Shown: positions 15,747 to 24,571, counted from the first letter of the stretch. The stretch: 55,797 nt of DNA from Acidimicrobiaceae bacterium (GCA_003152015.1 PLZF01000067.1:1-55797), one strand, 5' to 3'. The notes: generated by a model from the sequence alone, not told the origin. Made by a program: numbers and translations.

Positions 15747-16979
15747 TTATCCCCGACGGTCAAAACCCAGGCGGAACGAGCGGACAGCGCCCGCAAAGAT
15801 GTTCGCTTCGATATCGGGAGCCTCGATCACAGACAGGTTGGTGATCCGTCGGGTCAATCGCTCCATCAACATGCGCAGCTCGAACCGGGCCAGCGGGGCG
15901 CCCAGGCAGAAGTGGGTACCGAACCCGAACGACACATGGGGGTTGTGGGTCCGACGGATATCGAATGCATAGGGATCGTCGAACACAATCTCGTCACGGT
16001 TGGCCGACGGATAGAGGAGGATCACCCGGTCCCCCACTTCCACCCCCACCCCACCGATGGCGGCCGGCTCCACTGCCGTACGGAAGAAGTTGTTCAACGG
16101 GGTCACCCACCTGATCATCTCCTCCACCGCGGCGGGGATGAGGGACGGGTCGTCGCCCAGGGCCTCCCACTGGTCGGGGTGGTCACAGAATTCGGCCAAC
16201 GACCTGGTGATGACGGTCCGGGTGGTCTCCGCCCCTCCGGAGATCATCAGCCCTGTCTCGTTCATGATGGTGCCGTCGCCCATCGGACATCCGTCGATCT
16301 CCGCGTGGGTCCACACCGAGATCAAATCGTCGGCCGGCTCCACCCGCCGGGCTGAGGCCACCTCGGCCAGCACCACAGCGAACTCGCCGATGGCTTCGAA
16401 GAACGCTTGTCCGGCCTCTAGGTCACTGGCTGCCTTGTCGTAGCGCATCAGCCTTTCCGACCACGACTTGATGTCCGGCCAGTGGTCTTCAGAGAGCCCG
16501 AGGAGGTGGGCGGTGAGCCGAGCCGGCAACGGAGCGGCCAGCTCGGACACGATCTCCACTTCGCCCCGGTCGATCCATGCGTCGATGAGCTCGTCCATGA
16601 TCCCGGCCAGCTTCGGCTCGAGGCTGCGCACAGCTTTCGGCGTAAACCGTCGCGAGATGAGCTTCCGTTGCTCGCTATGCCGGGGCTCATCGAGCGCAAT
16701 GATGTTGTCCTCACCCGGCGCGTGGAACGAGCGGTACCCCTGGCCGCTGACAAAGACTTCATCTCTCCGTTCCACATCGACCACGTCGGCATGACGGAGG
16801 ACGGCCCACAGACTGTTCTTCTCATCCCACACCACCGGATGGTCATGGCGGAGTGGGCGCAGTGCATTGTGCATGGCATCGATGTCGACGTAGAACCCGG
16901 GGTCCAACAGATCGGGAACCTCGGCTGACGACGGTGCGGTGGGTGCGGCAGTCACGGTGATGTCGGCCATGGCGGTCAT
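15747..16979 (-). CDS. Cytochrome P450
   Basis: This 410-residue bacterial P450 is soluble. It has the I-helix GGAETTR (oxygen-activation A-G-x-E-T-T form), the K-helix EEMIRW (ExxR) and the haem loop FGFGTHFCLGAPLAR with axial Cys358. The FGxGTHFCLGAxLAR form is characteristic of actinobacterial CYP families (for example CYP125/CYP142-like steroid and fatty-acid enzymes), although the specific family cannot be assigned. Start ATG 16979 (MTAMADI) or ATG 16970; a palindromic region lies just upstream. No ferredoxin or reductase gene is beside it. The neighbouring acyl-CoA cluster makes a lipid or sterol substrate plausible, by inference. Confidence 0.93.
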   Translation of the reverse strand: MTAMADITVTAAPTAPSSAEVPDLLDPGFYVDIDAMHNALRPLRHDHPVVWDEKNSLWAVLRHADVVDVERRDEVFVSGQGYRSFHAPGEDNIIALDEPRHSEQRKLISRRFTPKAVRSLEPKLAGIMDELIDAWIDRGEVEIVSELAAPLPARLTAHLLGLSEDHWPDIKSWSERLMRYDKAASDLEAGQAFFEAIGEFAVVLAEVASARRVEPADDLISVWTHAEIDGCPMGDGTIMNETGLMISGGAETTRTVITRSLAEFCDHPDQWEALGDDPSLIPAAVEEMIRWVTPLNNFFRTAVEPAAIGGVGVEVGDRVILLYPSANRDEIVFDDPYAFDIRRTHNPHVSFGFGTHFCLGAPLARFELRMLMERLTRRITNLSVIEAPDIEANIFAGAVRSFRLGFDRRG

Positions 16980-16982
16980 GTT

Positions 16983-17000
16983 ACCGATCAACCGGTCGGT
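16983..17000. promoter_or_regulatory. Operator-like inverted repeat upstream of the P450
   Basis: ACCGA-TCAACCGG-TCGGT lies directly before the P450 start, with five-base arms and an internal ACCGGT palindrome. On the minus strand it extends as CTGACCGACCGG, similar to CTGACTGACCG at 24572. A TetR-type repressor site is a reasonable guess. Confidence 0.35.
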
Positions 17001-17179
17001 CAGGGTTTTCCGACCGCCAGAAGCACCGGCCCATGACGGGACGCCAATGAGGCCTGCGGTTCCCCGGTAATCAGGTTCTTCGAATCTGAGCGAGGCGTAG
17101 AGCATTCACCAGGTGACGACGGTCAGTGGCAGCCAACCAGGTGGGGGCGACGTGCGCGGCACCATAGCCAGCGACGCGC

Positions 17180-17185
17180 TACAAC
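17180..17185 (+). promoter_or_regulatory. -10 box TACAAC, leaderless start of DMT transporter
   Basis: TACAAC ends 7 nt before GTG 17193, fitting the leaderless pattern. Confidence 0.4.
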
Positions 17186-17192
17186 TAGGCCC

Positions 17193-18143
17193 GTGTCCTA
17201 CCTTCTGGCCGTCCTCGCCGCCTTCGTCAACGCCCTCACCTCGGTGTTGCAGAGGATCGGCGTGGAGTCGGCACCGTCCTCTGCGGCTCTGCGGCTGAGC
17301 CTGATCGCCCACGCCGTCCGGCGCCGGATCTGGCTTGTCGGCTTCGCTTTGATGTTGGTGGAGTTCGCCCTTCAGGCCACCGCGTTGCGCTTGGGTCAAC
17401 TCAGCGTGGTCCAACCCGTACTCACCACCGAACTGTTGTTTTTGATGCTCATCCTCGCCGTCTGGTTCCGCTATCGGCTGGGCTGGCGGGAATGGGCCGG
17501 CTCCATCGCCATCGTGGTCGGCCTCGGGGGCTTCTTTTTGGCCGCTGAACCCAGCGGCGGCGCCCTCATCCCCGACAATCGCCAGTGGATCGTGGCGTCC
17601 ACCATTTTGCTCGTGGCCATCGCCGGGTTCATCGTGGCCGGGATGCGGGGCCCCCGCTGGTGGCGGGCGGCCGCCTTCGGCACCGCCACTGCCATCACCG
17701 CGGCCTACAGCGCGGCGTTGACCAAGGTAACCACCACTTACATCACCCACGGATGGGGCCATGTCTTCACCCACGCCCAGCCCTACCTGTTGGCGGTCAC
17801 CGGTCTCGGCACCGTCTTTCTGCTTCAGAACGCTCTCCACGCCGGGCCGATCACCGCGTCCCGTACGACCTTGGTCACCGTGAACCCCCTGGTCAGCATC
17901 ATCATCGGGATCACCATGTTCGGGGACCGGCTCCGCGGCGGCGCTCTGTGGACGGTGCTGGAGTGCGTGGCGCTGACCGTCCTGATCACCGGGGTGGTGG
18001 TGCTGGCCCAGACCTCGTTGGTGGTCGGAATCCCCCATGGCGACGATCCCGGAGAGCTACTGGCGAACGCCCGTCACCGAGGATTACGTCCGGTGGACAG
18101 TGTTGGCGACACCATCGGAACCTCGGTCAGGTCCGAACCCTGA
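17193..18143 (+). CDS. DMT-superfamily membrane transporter (EamA-like)
   Basis: This 316-residue protein is strongly hydrophobic, with about nine or ten membrane segments. It begins SYLLAVLAAFVNALTSVLQR and shows the drug/metabolite transporter layout of two related halves: QLSVVQPVLTTELLFLMLI in the first, ITASRTTLVTVNPLVSIIIG in the second. The C-terminal 40 residues are hydrophilic. Substrates of this superfamily are diverse and cannot be predicted. Its last 70 bp overlap the convergent exonuclease gene tail to tail. GTG start 17193 follows the TACAAC box. Confidence 0.8.
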   Translation: MSYLLAVLAAFVNALTSVLQRIGVESAPSSAALRLSLIAHAVRRRIWLVGFALMLVEFALQATALRLGQLSVVQPVLTTELLFLMLILAVWFRYRLGWREWAGSIAIVVGLGGFFLAAEPSGGALIPDNRQWIVASTILLVAIAGFIVAGMRGPRWWRAAAFGTATAITAAYSAALTKVTTTYITHGWGHVFTHAQPYLLAVTGLGTVFLLQNALHAGPITASRTTLVTVNPLVSIIIGITMFGDRLRGGALWTVLECVALTVLITGVVVLAQTSLVVGIPHGDDPGELLANARHRGLRPVDSVGDTIGTSVRSEP

Positions 18144-18769
18144 CGACCCCAGATGGTGGGGCGGACGCTCGCCGCCCCCGGCCATCGGACGCCTTGCGCC
18201 CGGGCCAACAGCTCGGTGATCCCCAGCATGTCGTCACCCAGCCTGTTCTTCATAGCCATGAACAACGCGGCGGTGACCCGGGCATCTCCCAAGGCGCTGT
18301 GGTGATCGTCCCAGCTGAGGCCGAAGTAGTCACAGCACTCCACCAACCTGGCCCGGCCGTAGAGATCTAGCCGGTCCCGGGCCACCGTCATGGTGTCGAT
18401 AAAAGGCACATCCCCGGCCACCAGGTCGTCTCCACCGTGCCGGTGGCACTCGGCCCGGATGAACCCCAGATCGAACCGACCCACGTTGTGACCCACGATC
18501 ACCCGCCCCGACAGCAGATCGGCGAGGTAGGGGTGAATGTGGCCGAATGTCGGCGCGCCCAGGACCATGGCGGCGGTAATCCCGTGGACATGGGTGGGAC
18601 CCGGGTCACATCCCGGGTCGAGCACCGTACAGAACGCTTCGAGTTCGACCCCAGCCGGATCGATCACCACCACCGCCACTTCGACGATCCGATCACGGGA
18701 TGCCGAAAACCCGGTGGTCTCCACATCGATGACCGCAAACCCCGACCGCATGGCATCCTTGTCCTTCAT
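18074..18769 (-). CDS. DEDDh 3'-5' exonuclease (DNA polymerase III epsilon-like)
   Basis: This 231-residue RNase-T/DnaQ-like domain has motif ExoI FAVIDVETTG (catalytic Asp and Glu), ExoII in IVGHNVGRFDLGFI and ExoIII HHSALGDARVTAAL (H....D), so it is a DEDDh nuclease. As a free-standing protein it probably trims DNA or RNA 3' ends in repair rather than serving the main replicase, but a proofreading role is possible. ATG 18769 is chosen since TACGGT lies 7 nt upstream and the domain begins ten residues later; a longer frame to 18844 runs into the divergent gene's leader. Its C-terminal 23 codons overlap the transporter gene. Confidence 0.88.
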   Translation of the reverse strand: MKDKDAMRSGFAVIDVETTGFSASRDRIVEVAVVVIDPAGVELEAFCTVLDPGCDPGPTHVHGITAAMVLGAPTFGHIHPYLADLLSGRVIVGHNVGRFDLGFIRAECHRHGGDDLVAGDVPFIDTMTVARDRLDLYGRARLVECCDYFGLSWDDHHSALGDARVTAALFMAMKNRLGDDMLGITELLARAQGVRWPGAASVRPTIWGRQGSDLTEVPMVSPTLSTGRNPR

Positions 18770-18776
18770 CGCCACC

Positions 18777-18782
18777 ACCGTA
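18777..18782 (-). promoter_or_regulatory. -10 box TACGGT, leaderless start of exonuclease
   Basis: TACGGT on the minus strand is 7 nt before ATG 18769 and fixes that start. Confidence 0.5.
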
Positions 18783-18864
18783 GATCGTGGGTGCGACGGT
18801 GGGCGTACGCTCGTCGCACACCGGATCGGGGTTGGATCCGCCACTCATCGCAGGGGGTTCAGGC

Positions 18865-19836
18865 ATGCCGGGTTGGGTGCTCCATCACGATCTGAGAGCA
18901 CCCGCATTCGGTACTCCCCGACCGGCGCTCTATCGCGAGGCTCTGGCCATGACGGCATGGGCCGACACCCGGGGATGTCCTCGAGTGGTGATCTCCGAGC
19001 ACCACGGCTCCGAGGATGGCTATCTGCCTTCACCCTTTGTGTTCGGGGCCGCCATCGCAGCCCGCACCGAGCATCTGCGGATCATGATTTCGGCCCTCAT
19101 CCTGACCCTGCGCGACCCGGTTGCCACCGCTGAGGATGCCGCCGTGCTCGATGTGATCAGCAACGGTCGACTGGAGTTGACGGTCGTTCCCGGGTACGTC
19201 CCCGATGAGTTCGCCATGTTCGGAGTTCCCTTCGAAGGGCGGGGCGCCCTGTTCGAGGAGAAACTGGCCACCTTCGTACAGTTGTTGTCCGGCCAACCGT
19301 GCCGGGTCGGCGGGCGGATCATCACCATCACACCACCGCCGTCCCAGCGACCCCGTCCATTCATCATCGTGGGTGGGAGCGCGCCCAAACGGGCGGCCCG
19401 GCTGGGCGACGCCTTTTTGCCAGCGGTGGCCGACCCGGTCCAAGCCGACACGTACCGCACCGAATGCCGGAGGTTGGGCAAAGGCGACGGGATCCTCTTG
19501 TGGCCCGGTGGGCCGATGTGGGTCTTCGTCACCGAGGACCCTGACCGGTCGTGGGCCCAACTCGCCCCCCACGTCCTCCACGAGGCAAATGCCTATGCGG
19601 CGTGGGCCGCCGGTGTGCCCGGGGCCAGCCCGTTCCAGGCGGCAAAAGACGTGAGCCAGCTGAAGAAGTCAGGGCTCTACGCGGTGGTTACGCCCGAGGA
19701 GTGCCTGGCTCTGGCGGCCACCCTGGACCCGCTGGCCGCCCTCACGGTAAAGCCCCTGGTGGCCGGGCTCGACCCTGACCTCGGGTGGGCGTCGTTGGAG
19801 CTGTTCGTCGATCGGGTGGTGCCAGCCCTGGCCTGA
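18865..19836 (+). CDS. LLM-class (luciferase-like) flavin-dependent oxidoreductase
   Basis: This 323-residue luciferase-like monooxygenase fold has PRVVISEHHGSEDGY near the N-terminus, the typical SALILTLRDPVATAEDAAVLD strand-helix block, and GRLELTVVPGYVPDEFAMFGVP. The later FIIVGGSAPKRAARLGD matches the phosphate-binding end of F420- or FMN-using LLM proteins. These enzymes oxidise or reduce small substrates with reduced flavin or coenzyme F420. The cofactor cannot be decided here, but F420 is attractive given the FrhB-like gene in the window. Start ATG 18865 is chosen by family length. It is followed by convergent acyl-CoA dehydrogenase only 8 bp away. Confidence 0.87.
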   Translation: MPGWVLHHDLRAPAFGTPRPALYREALAMTAWADTRGCPRVVISEHHGSEDGYLPSPFVFGAAIAARTEHLRIMISALILTLRDPVATAEDAAVLDVISNGRLELTVVPGYVPDEFAMFGVPFEGRGALFEEKLATFVQLLSGQPCRVGGRIITITPPPSQRPRPFIIVGGSAPKRAARLGDAFLPAVADPVQADTYRTECRRLGKGDGILLWPGGPMWVFVTEDPDRSWAQLAPHVLHEANAYAAWAAGVPGASPFQAAKDVSQLKKSGLYAVVTPEECLALAATLDPLAALTVKPLVAGLDPDLGWASLELFVDRVVPALA

Positions 19837-19844
19837 ACGATCGG

Positions 19845-20981
19845 TTATTGGGGGGCGTCGAGCACGGCGCCGGCAACCAGTTCCTCCAGGTAACGGGTAT
19901 CCCACCAGGAGATCTGGAGTTGCTTGGCCCGACGGAAGTACAGCTGGATGTCGAACTCGAGGGTGAACCCGATCCCCCCGAAAATCTGCTGGGCGGTGGC
20001 AGTCACCTGGCGGTAGGTGTTGCAGGCGAAGAGCTTGGCCATCGGGGCCAACTTGGAGATATCCCGATTCACCGAACCGGCCCATGCCGCCTCGTGCACG
20101 AGTACTTCGGCTCCGTCGACGGCAGTGGTGCTATCGGCCAAGTAATGGGCCAGGGCCTGAAATGCCCCGAGAGGCTTGTCGAACTGATGGCGGTCCTTGG
20201 CGTACTGCACGGTGATATCCATGGCGTACTGGGATCCACCCACTGCCTGGGCAGCGGCCAGGATGATGCCGTCGTGCATCACCGCGTCCCAAGTTGCCCA
20301 GCCGGTGCCGGGAGCTCCGATGCGATCGGCGGCAGTCACCCGCACCCGGTCGAGATCGATCCGGTATTGGGCATCAGAGGCGATGGTCAGGTGTTGGGTG
20401 AGTGTCACCCCCTCGGCGTTGGGATCGACCAGGAAGAGGTCGACGTCGTCACGACCGTTACCGGTACGGGCCAGTACCACCAGGCAACTGGCAGCGCGCG
20501 CGAATCCGACGTGGCGTTTTACCCCGGTCAGGAGGAACCCGTCGCCATCGGGGACGGCCCGGAGCTGAATCCCGTTGGGTCCGAAGCCATTCTCGGGCTC
20601 GAGCCACGCCGGGGTCAGGATTGCCTCACCACCCACCATCTTCGGGAGCCACTCACTCTTCATCTCGTCGCTTCCCGAGCGGGCCAGGGCTCCCCCACTC
20701 AGCACCGAGCTTACGAAGTGGGGAGAAGGCGCCAGCGACCGACCGAACTCCTCGTAGACCACCACGCCTTCGAGGGCGGTCATGCCCGACCCGCCGTACT
20801 CCTCGGGGAGCTGCAGCCCGATGAGGTCGAGGTGGGCCAGTTGCTTCCATAGGTCGGGCGAATACCCGATGGGGTCGTCCTCGAACTCGCGGACAACACG
20901 GAGAGGGCTGGTGGTGGCGCACACGCCCCGTACCGTTTCGCGCAACATCTCTTGTTCGGCGCTGAATTTGAGGTCCAACAT
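19845..20981 (-). CDS. Acyl-CoA dehydrogenase (FadE-type, small)
   Basis: This 378-residue flavoprotein has the N-terminal helical domain (FSAEQEMLRETVRG, LQLPEEYGGSGM), a middle beta-domain with TPAWLEPENGFGPNGIQLRA and a C-terminal helical domain ending FGGIGFTLEFDIQLYFRRAK. The pattern fits the actinobacterial FadE enzymes that act as alpha-2-beta-2 partners in steroid side-chain oxidation. The usual catalytic Glu is not obvious, as in the non-catalytic subunit of such heteromers. It heads a minus-strand group after the 23348-24529 dehydrogenase. Start ATG 20981 follows GAGGAGAAC. Confidence 0.9.
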   Translation of the reverse strand: MLDLKFSAEQEMLRETVRGVCATTSPLRVVREFEDDPIGYSPDLWKQLAHLDLIGLQLPEEYGGSGMTALEGVVVYEEFGRSLAPSPHFVSSVLSGGALARSGSDEMKSEWLPKMVGGEAILTPAWLEPENGFGPNGIQLRAVPDGDGFLLTGVKRHVGFARAASCLVVLARTGNGRDDVDLFLVDPNAEGVTLTQHLTIASDAQYRIDLDRVRVTAADRIGAPGTGWATWDAVMHDGIILAAAQAVGGSQYAMDITVQYAKDRHQFDKPLGAFQALAHYLADSTTAVDGAEVLVHEAAWAGSVNRDISKLAPMAKLFACNTYRQVTATAQQIFGGIGFTLEFDIQLYFRRAKQLQISWWDTRYLEELVAGAVLDAPQ

Positions 20982-21027
20982 GGTCAGTTCTCCTCTACTG
21001 GTGCGATGCGTTCTGGTGCGGTGAGAC

Positions 21028-21516
21028 TCATGGTTGCCACTGGTCGCCCTTGCGCTTCCATGGGTTGTCCTGGCTCGAGACCGAAAGGGCGACCCGCGCC
21101 CTACAGGTGGTCTTGGCGTCGTCGCCCACCGATAATGAAATGTCGATGGCCACCCACCCGCATCCCGCCGGGTCGACTCCGGTGTCGATCACTTCACCCC
21201 GGAACACCATGGTGTCCCCGGGGAAGACCGAGCCGAGCATGCGGAACGTCATGCGTTGCAGTCGGCCGTAGGGACCTGTCCAGTCGGTGACGAACCGCTC
21301 GAACCACGCCGCCTGGTTGGGGGTATTGAGAAAAATATCCTGGGTGCCGTTCCGGTTGACGGCGAAGTCCTTGTCGTGGTGCATCGGTCGCCAGTCCCGG
21401 GCCGCCAATGCGCCCAGCACCACGGTGGTGGCGGTGACCGGATAGGCGAGCTCGGGAAGGGTGTCGCCCACGTTGACGTCCCCGTGCAACCGGGTCGGCG
21501 TTGTTGTCGTGGTCAC
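21028..21516 (-). CDS. MaoC-like dehydratase, catalytic-half type
   Basis: This 162-residue hotdog protein carries the hydratase-2 motif ARDWRPMHHDKDFA, with Asp and His in the D-x4-H arrangement. It is followed by LNTPNQAAWFERFVTDW and GSVFPGDTMVFRGEV. Such MaoC domains hydrate trans-2-enoyl-CoA. Its start overlaps the stop of the next MaoC-type gene by 4 bp (ATGA at 21513-21516). The pair mimics ChsH1/ChsH2 and other split hydratases where one hotdog chain carries the catalytic residues and the other binds the acyl chain. Confidence 0.85.
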   Translation of the reverse strand: MTTTTTPTRLHGDVNVGDTLPELAYPVTATTVVLGALAARDWRPMHHDKDFAVNRNGTQDIFLNTPNQAAWFERFVTDWTGPYGRLQRMTFRMLGSVFPGDTMVFRGEVIDTGVDPAGCGWVAIDISLSVGDDAKTTCRARVALSVSSQDNPWKRKGDQWQP

Positions 21517-22079
21517 TGTCCGGCTCCCGTCTTTTGGCCCGCGGTCGGGGCGACGTCGGCGGCGTCCGAACCGGCCCGGCTGTAGCCGAAGCCTGTGTAA
21601 CTCTCCACCGCCACCAGCTCGCCGCGTTGGTTCTGGTACTCGACGTCGATCACCCAGAAGCGCCCGTTCCCGAGCCGGGTCGTCTTCTCGGCGCTGACCG
21701 AGCGGAGAATCTGGCTGGTGCGGAGAATGTCCCCTGGCCTCACCGGCTCGTGGAAGATCATGGTGTTGTCGCTCATCACGGCCTCGGGGAGACCCAGCCC
21801 TTCCTTGAGATCAAAATGGATCTGCAGCGGAAGGGCGACGCGGGTGCGCCCGGGTGCCCAGTGGTGGGGCCGGAACCACACCGACACCATGGAAGGCGGG
21901 GCGATGGGCCCGCCGGTCACCTCTTTCGCCACCTGGTCGTCCCAAAACAAGGGGTTCCCGTTCTCCACCGATGAGCAGGTCGTCCATACATACCCCTGCT
22001 CCACCGGAAACGCGCCTACCTCGACGTACTGCTCGACCCCGATCAGGCCCTCGATATCGGTCACGCCTATGCCACTCAT
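21513..22079 (-). CDS. MaoC-like N-terminal (FAS1-type) dehydratase-domain protein
   Basis: This 188-residue protein has the MaoC N-terminal half pattern: VWTTCSSVENGNPLFWDD, APPSMVSVWFRPHHW, FHEPVRPGDILRTSQIL and the closing FWVIDVEYQNQRGELVA. Lacking a D-x4-H motif, it probably forms a heterodimer with the catalytic MaoC protein encoded immediately downstream and shapes a roomy acyl-CoA tunnel. Its start overlaps the stop of the CoA-transferase gene by 4 bp (22076-22079). Three successive ATGA-type overlaps make this a tight operon. Confidence 0.83.
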   Translation of the reverse strand: MSGIGVTDIEGLIGVEQYVEVGAFPVEQGYVWTTCSSVENGNPLFWDDQVAKEVTGGPIAPPSMVSVWFRPHHWAPGRTRVALPLQIHFDLKEGLGLPEAVMSDNTMIFHEPVRPGDILRTSQILRSVSAEKTTRLGNGRFWVIDVEYQNQRGELVAVESYTGFGYSRAGSDAADVAPTAGQKTGAGQ

Positions 22080-23332
22080 GCCACCACTCCTTTCGCTCGC
22101 AGTTCGGCGATCCGCTCGGATGGGATGCCCGCCGCTTCCAAGAGGGCACCAGCATCGGAGGTCGCCGGATCGCGCACCGCCACTGGACCTTCCGGGCGTA
22201 CCATCCCGGCCAGCACCGGACCGACCTGGCGAAACCTCTTGGGTCCGCCGGCATCACTGCCGTCGAGAGGGGCGGCGCTGTCTTCGGCGTCCATGACCAC
22301 ATCGACGATGGCTCTTCGGGACCGGTACTGCTCATCGTCGACCAGGTCGGCCACCGTCTGAACCGGCGACACGCAGGTGTCGAACCCGGCCAGCTCGTCC
22401 ACCCAGGTTGCCTGGTCCCTGGAGGCAAACGCCGCCCCGAAGTCGGCGCGGATCTTCTCTTGCACCTCGTCATCGAGTTGATGTGCCACCCACTGCTCAC
22501 AACCGAGTCGCTGGCACAGGTTGGCGTAGAACTTCGGCTCGATGGCGCCGACGGCCAACCATTTCCCATCGGCGGCCTGATAGGTGTCGTAACAGGCGTA
22601 CCGGCCGCTGATGATGTTGTGACCCGGACCCACCTCGGCCCCGGTGGCCAGGTGCTCGTCCACCGCCAGGGAGGTCAGCCACAACACGCCCTCAGCGATG
22701 GAGACGTCGAGATGGGCTCCGGCCCCTGTCTCGCGCCGCCCGATCAACGCCGCCATGATGGCCATGGCTGCGTGCATACCCCCGCCGGCGGCATCGGCCA
22801 GGGTGGCCCCGGCGATCGGCGGTCCACCGTCGCCTCGTGGCTCCGACGCCGCCAGGTACCCACCGACGGCCAGATAGTTGATGTCGTGTCCGGCCCAGTC
22901 CGAACGGGGTCCCGACTGCCCAAATCCGGTGGTCGAACACAGGATGACGTCGGGATTGACCGCCATCAGGGCCGGGTAGCCGATGCCCAACCGATCGATC
23001 ACCCCGGGTCGGAAGCTCTCCACCACCACGTCAGCCGACTCCACCAGCTCGAGGAAGGCATCGCGCCCGTCGGGGTCCTTGAGGTCGATGGCGATGCGTT
23101 GCAGCCCCCGCGAGCCGCTATAGGCGTAGAACGGCGGGTTGATGGGTTGGGCTCCCCGACCGGGAACCGCTCCCACTTTCACCACTGTCGCCCCGTAGTC
23201 GGCCAGCAACCGGGTGCAGCGCGCCGCCGGTCCCACACTGGACAGATCGAGCACCACCACGCCGGCCAACAGCCCGGGCGAAGACGCTGGAAGGGCCGAG
23301 GAAGGCATAGCCGACGGGGAGGGTGTGGTCAC
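22076..23332 (-). CDS. CoA transferase / alpha-methylacyl-CoA racemase family (CaiB/BaiF)
   Basis: This 418-residue class III CoA-transferase fold includes VVVESFRPGVIDRLGIGY, STTGFGQSGPRSDWAGHDINYLA (with Asp150) and GGMHAAMAIMAALIGRRETG. The GHDINY signature is the one found in AMACR-type racemases, where the Asp-His pair removes the alpha-proton; true formyl-CoA-type transferases carry a similar Asp as the acyl acceptor, so both readings stay open. In an operon with dehydrogenases and a split MaoC hydratase, epimerising 2-methyl-branched acyl-CoA (for example a sterol side chain) is the better fit. GTG start 23332. Confidence 0.86.
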   Translation of the reverse strand: MTTPSPSAMPSSALPASSPGLLAGVVVLDLSSVGPAARCTRLLADYGATVVKVGAVPGRGAQPINPPFYAYSGSRGLQRIAIDLKDPDGRDAFLELVESADVVVESFRPGVIDRLGIGYPALMAVNPDVILCSTTGFGQSGPRSDWAGHDINYLAVGGYLAASEPRGDGGPPIAGATLADAAGGGMHAAMAIMAALIGRRETGAGAHLDVSIAEGVLWLTSLAVDEHLATGAEVGPGHNIISGRYACYDTYQAADGKWLAVGAIEPKFYANLCQRLGCEQWVAHQLDDEVQEKIRADFGAAFASRDQATWVDELAGFDTCVSPVQTVADLVDDEQYRSRRAIVDVVMDAEDSAAPLDGSDAGGPKRFRQVGPVLAGMVRPEGPVAVRDPATSDAGALLEAAGIPSERIAELRAKGVVA

Positions 23333-23347
23333 GGTGAGAGGCGTCGA

Positions 23348-24529
23348 TCAGAAGTTCTTCGGCAAACCGAGTTTGCGGCGGGCGATGATGTTCTTCTGAA
23401 TCTCCGAGGCGCCGCCACCGATGGTGTCGATCACCGTGTAACGATAGGTCGACTCAGATCGGCCCTTCATCGGGGCGTCTTCGGACCGAACCCGAAGCTG
23501 GCCTCCCGGTCCGGCCAGGTCCATCGACGCGTCGGCCAACCGCCGAGAGTATTCAGTGGTGAACAACTTGTACTCGGAAGCTTCCGAGGTCGGCGGCGCC
23601 CCACCCTCTCCCGCCTTGAAGACAAACTTGAGCCCGAGGACCCGGGCCACTTCCGCCTCGGTATGGAGCTGGGCAATCCGCTCGCGCACCACCGCATCGT
23701 CTTTGAGCGGTTCGCCGTCCCGGGTGGCGGTGGCCACATACTCGGTGAGCAGATCGAGCCGTTGGGCGATCGGTGAGTAGGTGAAGAGGGTGAACCGCTC
23801 CAGATCGAGCGCCTCGGAGATGTACTGGAACCCCTTGTTCAGCTCCCCGACCACATAATCGTCGGGGACAAAGACGTCGTCGAGATAGACCTCGTTGGTC
23901 CGCTCGTCGCCCATCGTCCAGATCTCTTTCACGGTGATGTTGGGATGGTCCATCGGCACCAAAAACAGGGTGATGCCGTGGTGTTTGGGAGCGTCGGGGT
24001 CGGTGCGGGCCCCCACCCAGTACCAGTCGGCGAAGTGGGCCGAGGTGGTCCAGGTCTTCTGACCGTTCAACCGCCAGCCGTCGCCATCCCGGGTGGCCTT
24101 CAGTTGCATCGCCGCGGCATCCGATCCGGCATTTGGCTCGGAGTAGCCCACCGCGAACTCGACCTCGTTGTTGAGGATCTTGGGCAGAAACTCCTGCTTC
24201 AGGCGTTCGCTGCCATGGCTGATGATCGTCTTGCCGATGATGCCGACGCCCTTGCCGATCTGCGGTCCGCCCCGGGCGGCCAGCGCCTCGTTCAACAGGT
24301 ACTCGTAGATCCCCTCACCCTCGGAGCCGCCGACCTCCTTGGGCCAGGTGATCCCCAGCCAGCCCTGCTCGCCGAGCTTGGCCATGAACTTGCGGCGCAG
24401 GGGCGTATCCACAATCTGCGCCATGTTCTCGCGGGTGACGTCAAAGACCTCAGGATCGTCGTTGGCGTCCAGGAACGCCTCGACCTCCGCCACAAATTCG
24501 ATCTGCTCGGGGGTGAACTCGAAGTCCAT
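23348..24529 (-). CDS. Acyl-CoA dehydrogenase
   Basis: This 393-residue ACAD begins DFEFTPEQIEFVAEVEAFLD. The FAD-binding blocks FAVGYSEPNAGSDAAAMQL and GQKTWTTSAHFADW are clear, and the C-terminal helical domain ends TIGGGASEIQKNIIARRKLG, the conserved cofactor segment. It resembles FadE28/FadE34-type dehydrogenases of actinobacterial sterol and branched-acid degradation. ATG 24529 is selected because GGAGGAGACCAC precedes it and the family starts here. It is the first gene of the minus-strand acyl-CoA operon, divergent from the HMG-CoA-synthase-like gene. Confidence 0.92.
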   Translation of the reverse strand: MDFEFTPEQIEFVAEVEAFLDANDDPEVFDVTRENMAQIVDTPLRRKFMAKLGEQGWLGITWPKEVGGSEGEGIYEYLLNEALAARGGPQIGKGVGIIGKTIISHGSERLKQEFLPKILNNEVEFAVGYSEPNAGSDAAAMQLKATRDGDGWRLNGQKTWTTSAHFADWYWVGARTDPDAPKHHGITLFLVPMDHPNITVKEIWTMGDERTNEVYLDDVFVPDDYVVGELNKGFQYISEALDLERFTLFTYSPIAQRLDLLTEYVATATRDGEPLKDDAVVRERIAQLHTEAEVARVLGLKFVFKAGEGGAPPTSEASEYKLFTTEYSRRLADASMDLAGPGGQLRVRSEDAPMKGRSESTYRYTVIDTIGGGASEIQKNIIARRKLGLPKNF

Positions 24530-24571
24530 GTGGTCTCCTCCGTCCCGGCGCACCTGCGCCGCAGTGGTTAC

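Noticed and set aside
17106-18038. 310-codon minus-strand frame opposite the DMT transporter
   Set aside because: It is rich in D, G, H and Q with no fold; the plus strand shows regular membrane segments.
21854-23776. 640-codon open frame on the plus strand across the MaoC and CoA-transferase genes
   Set aside because: Antisense of clear catalytic motifs, with composition dominated by Arg, His, Gly and Pro, typical of shadow frames.
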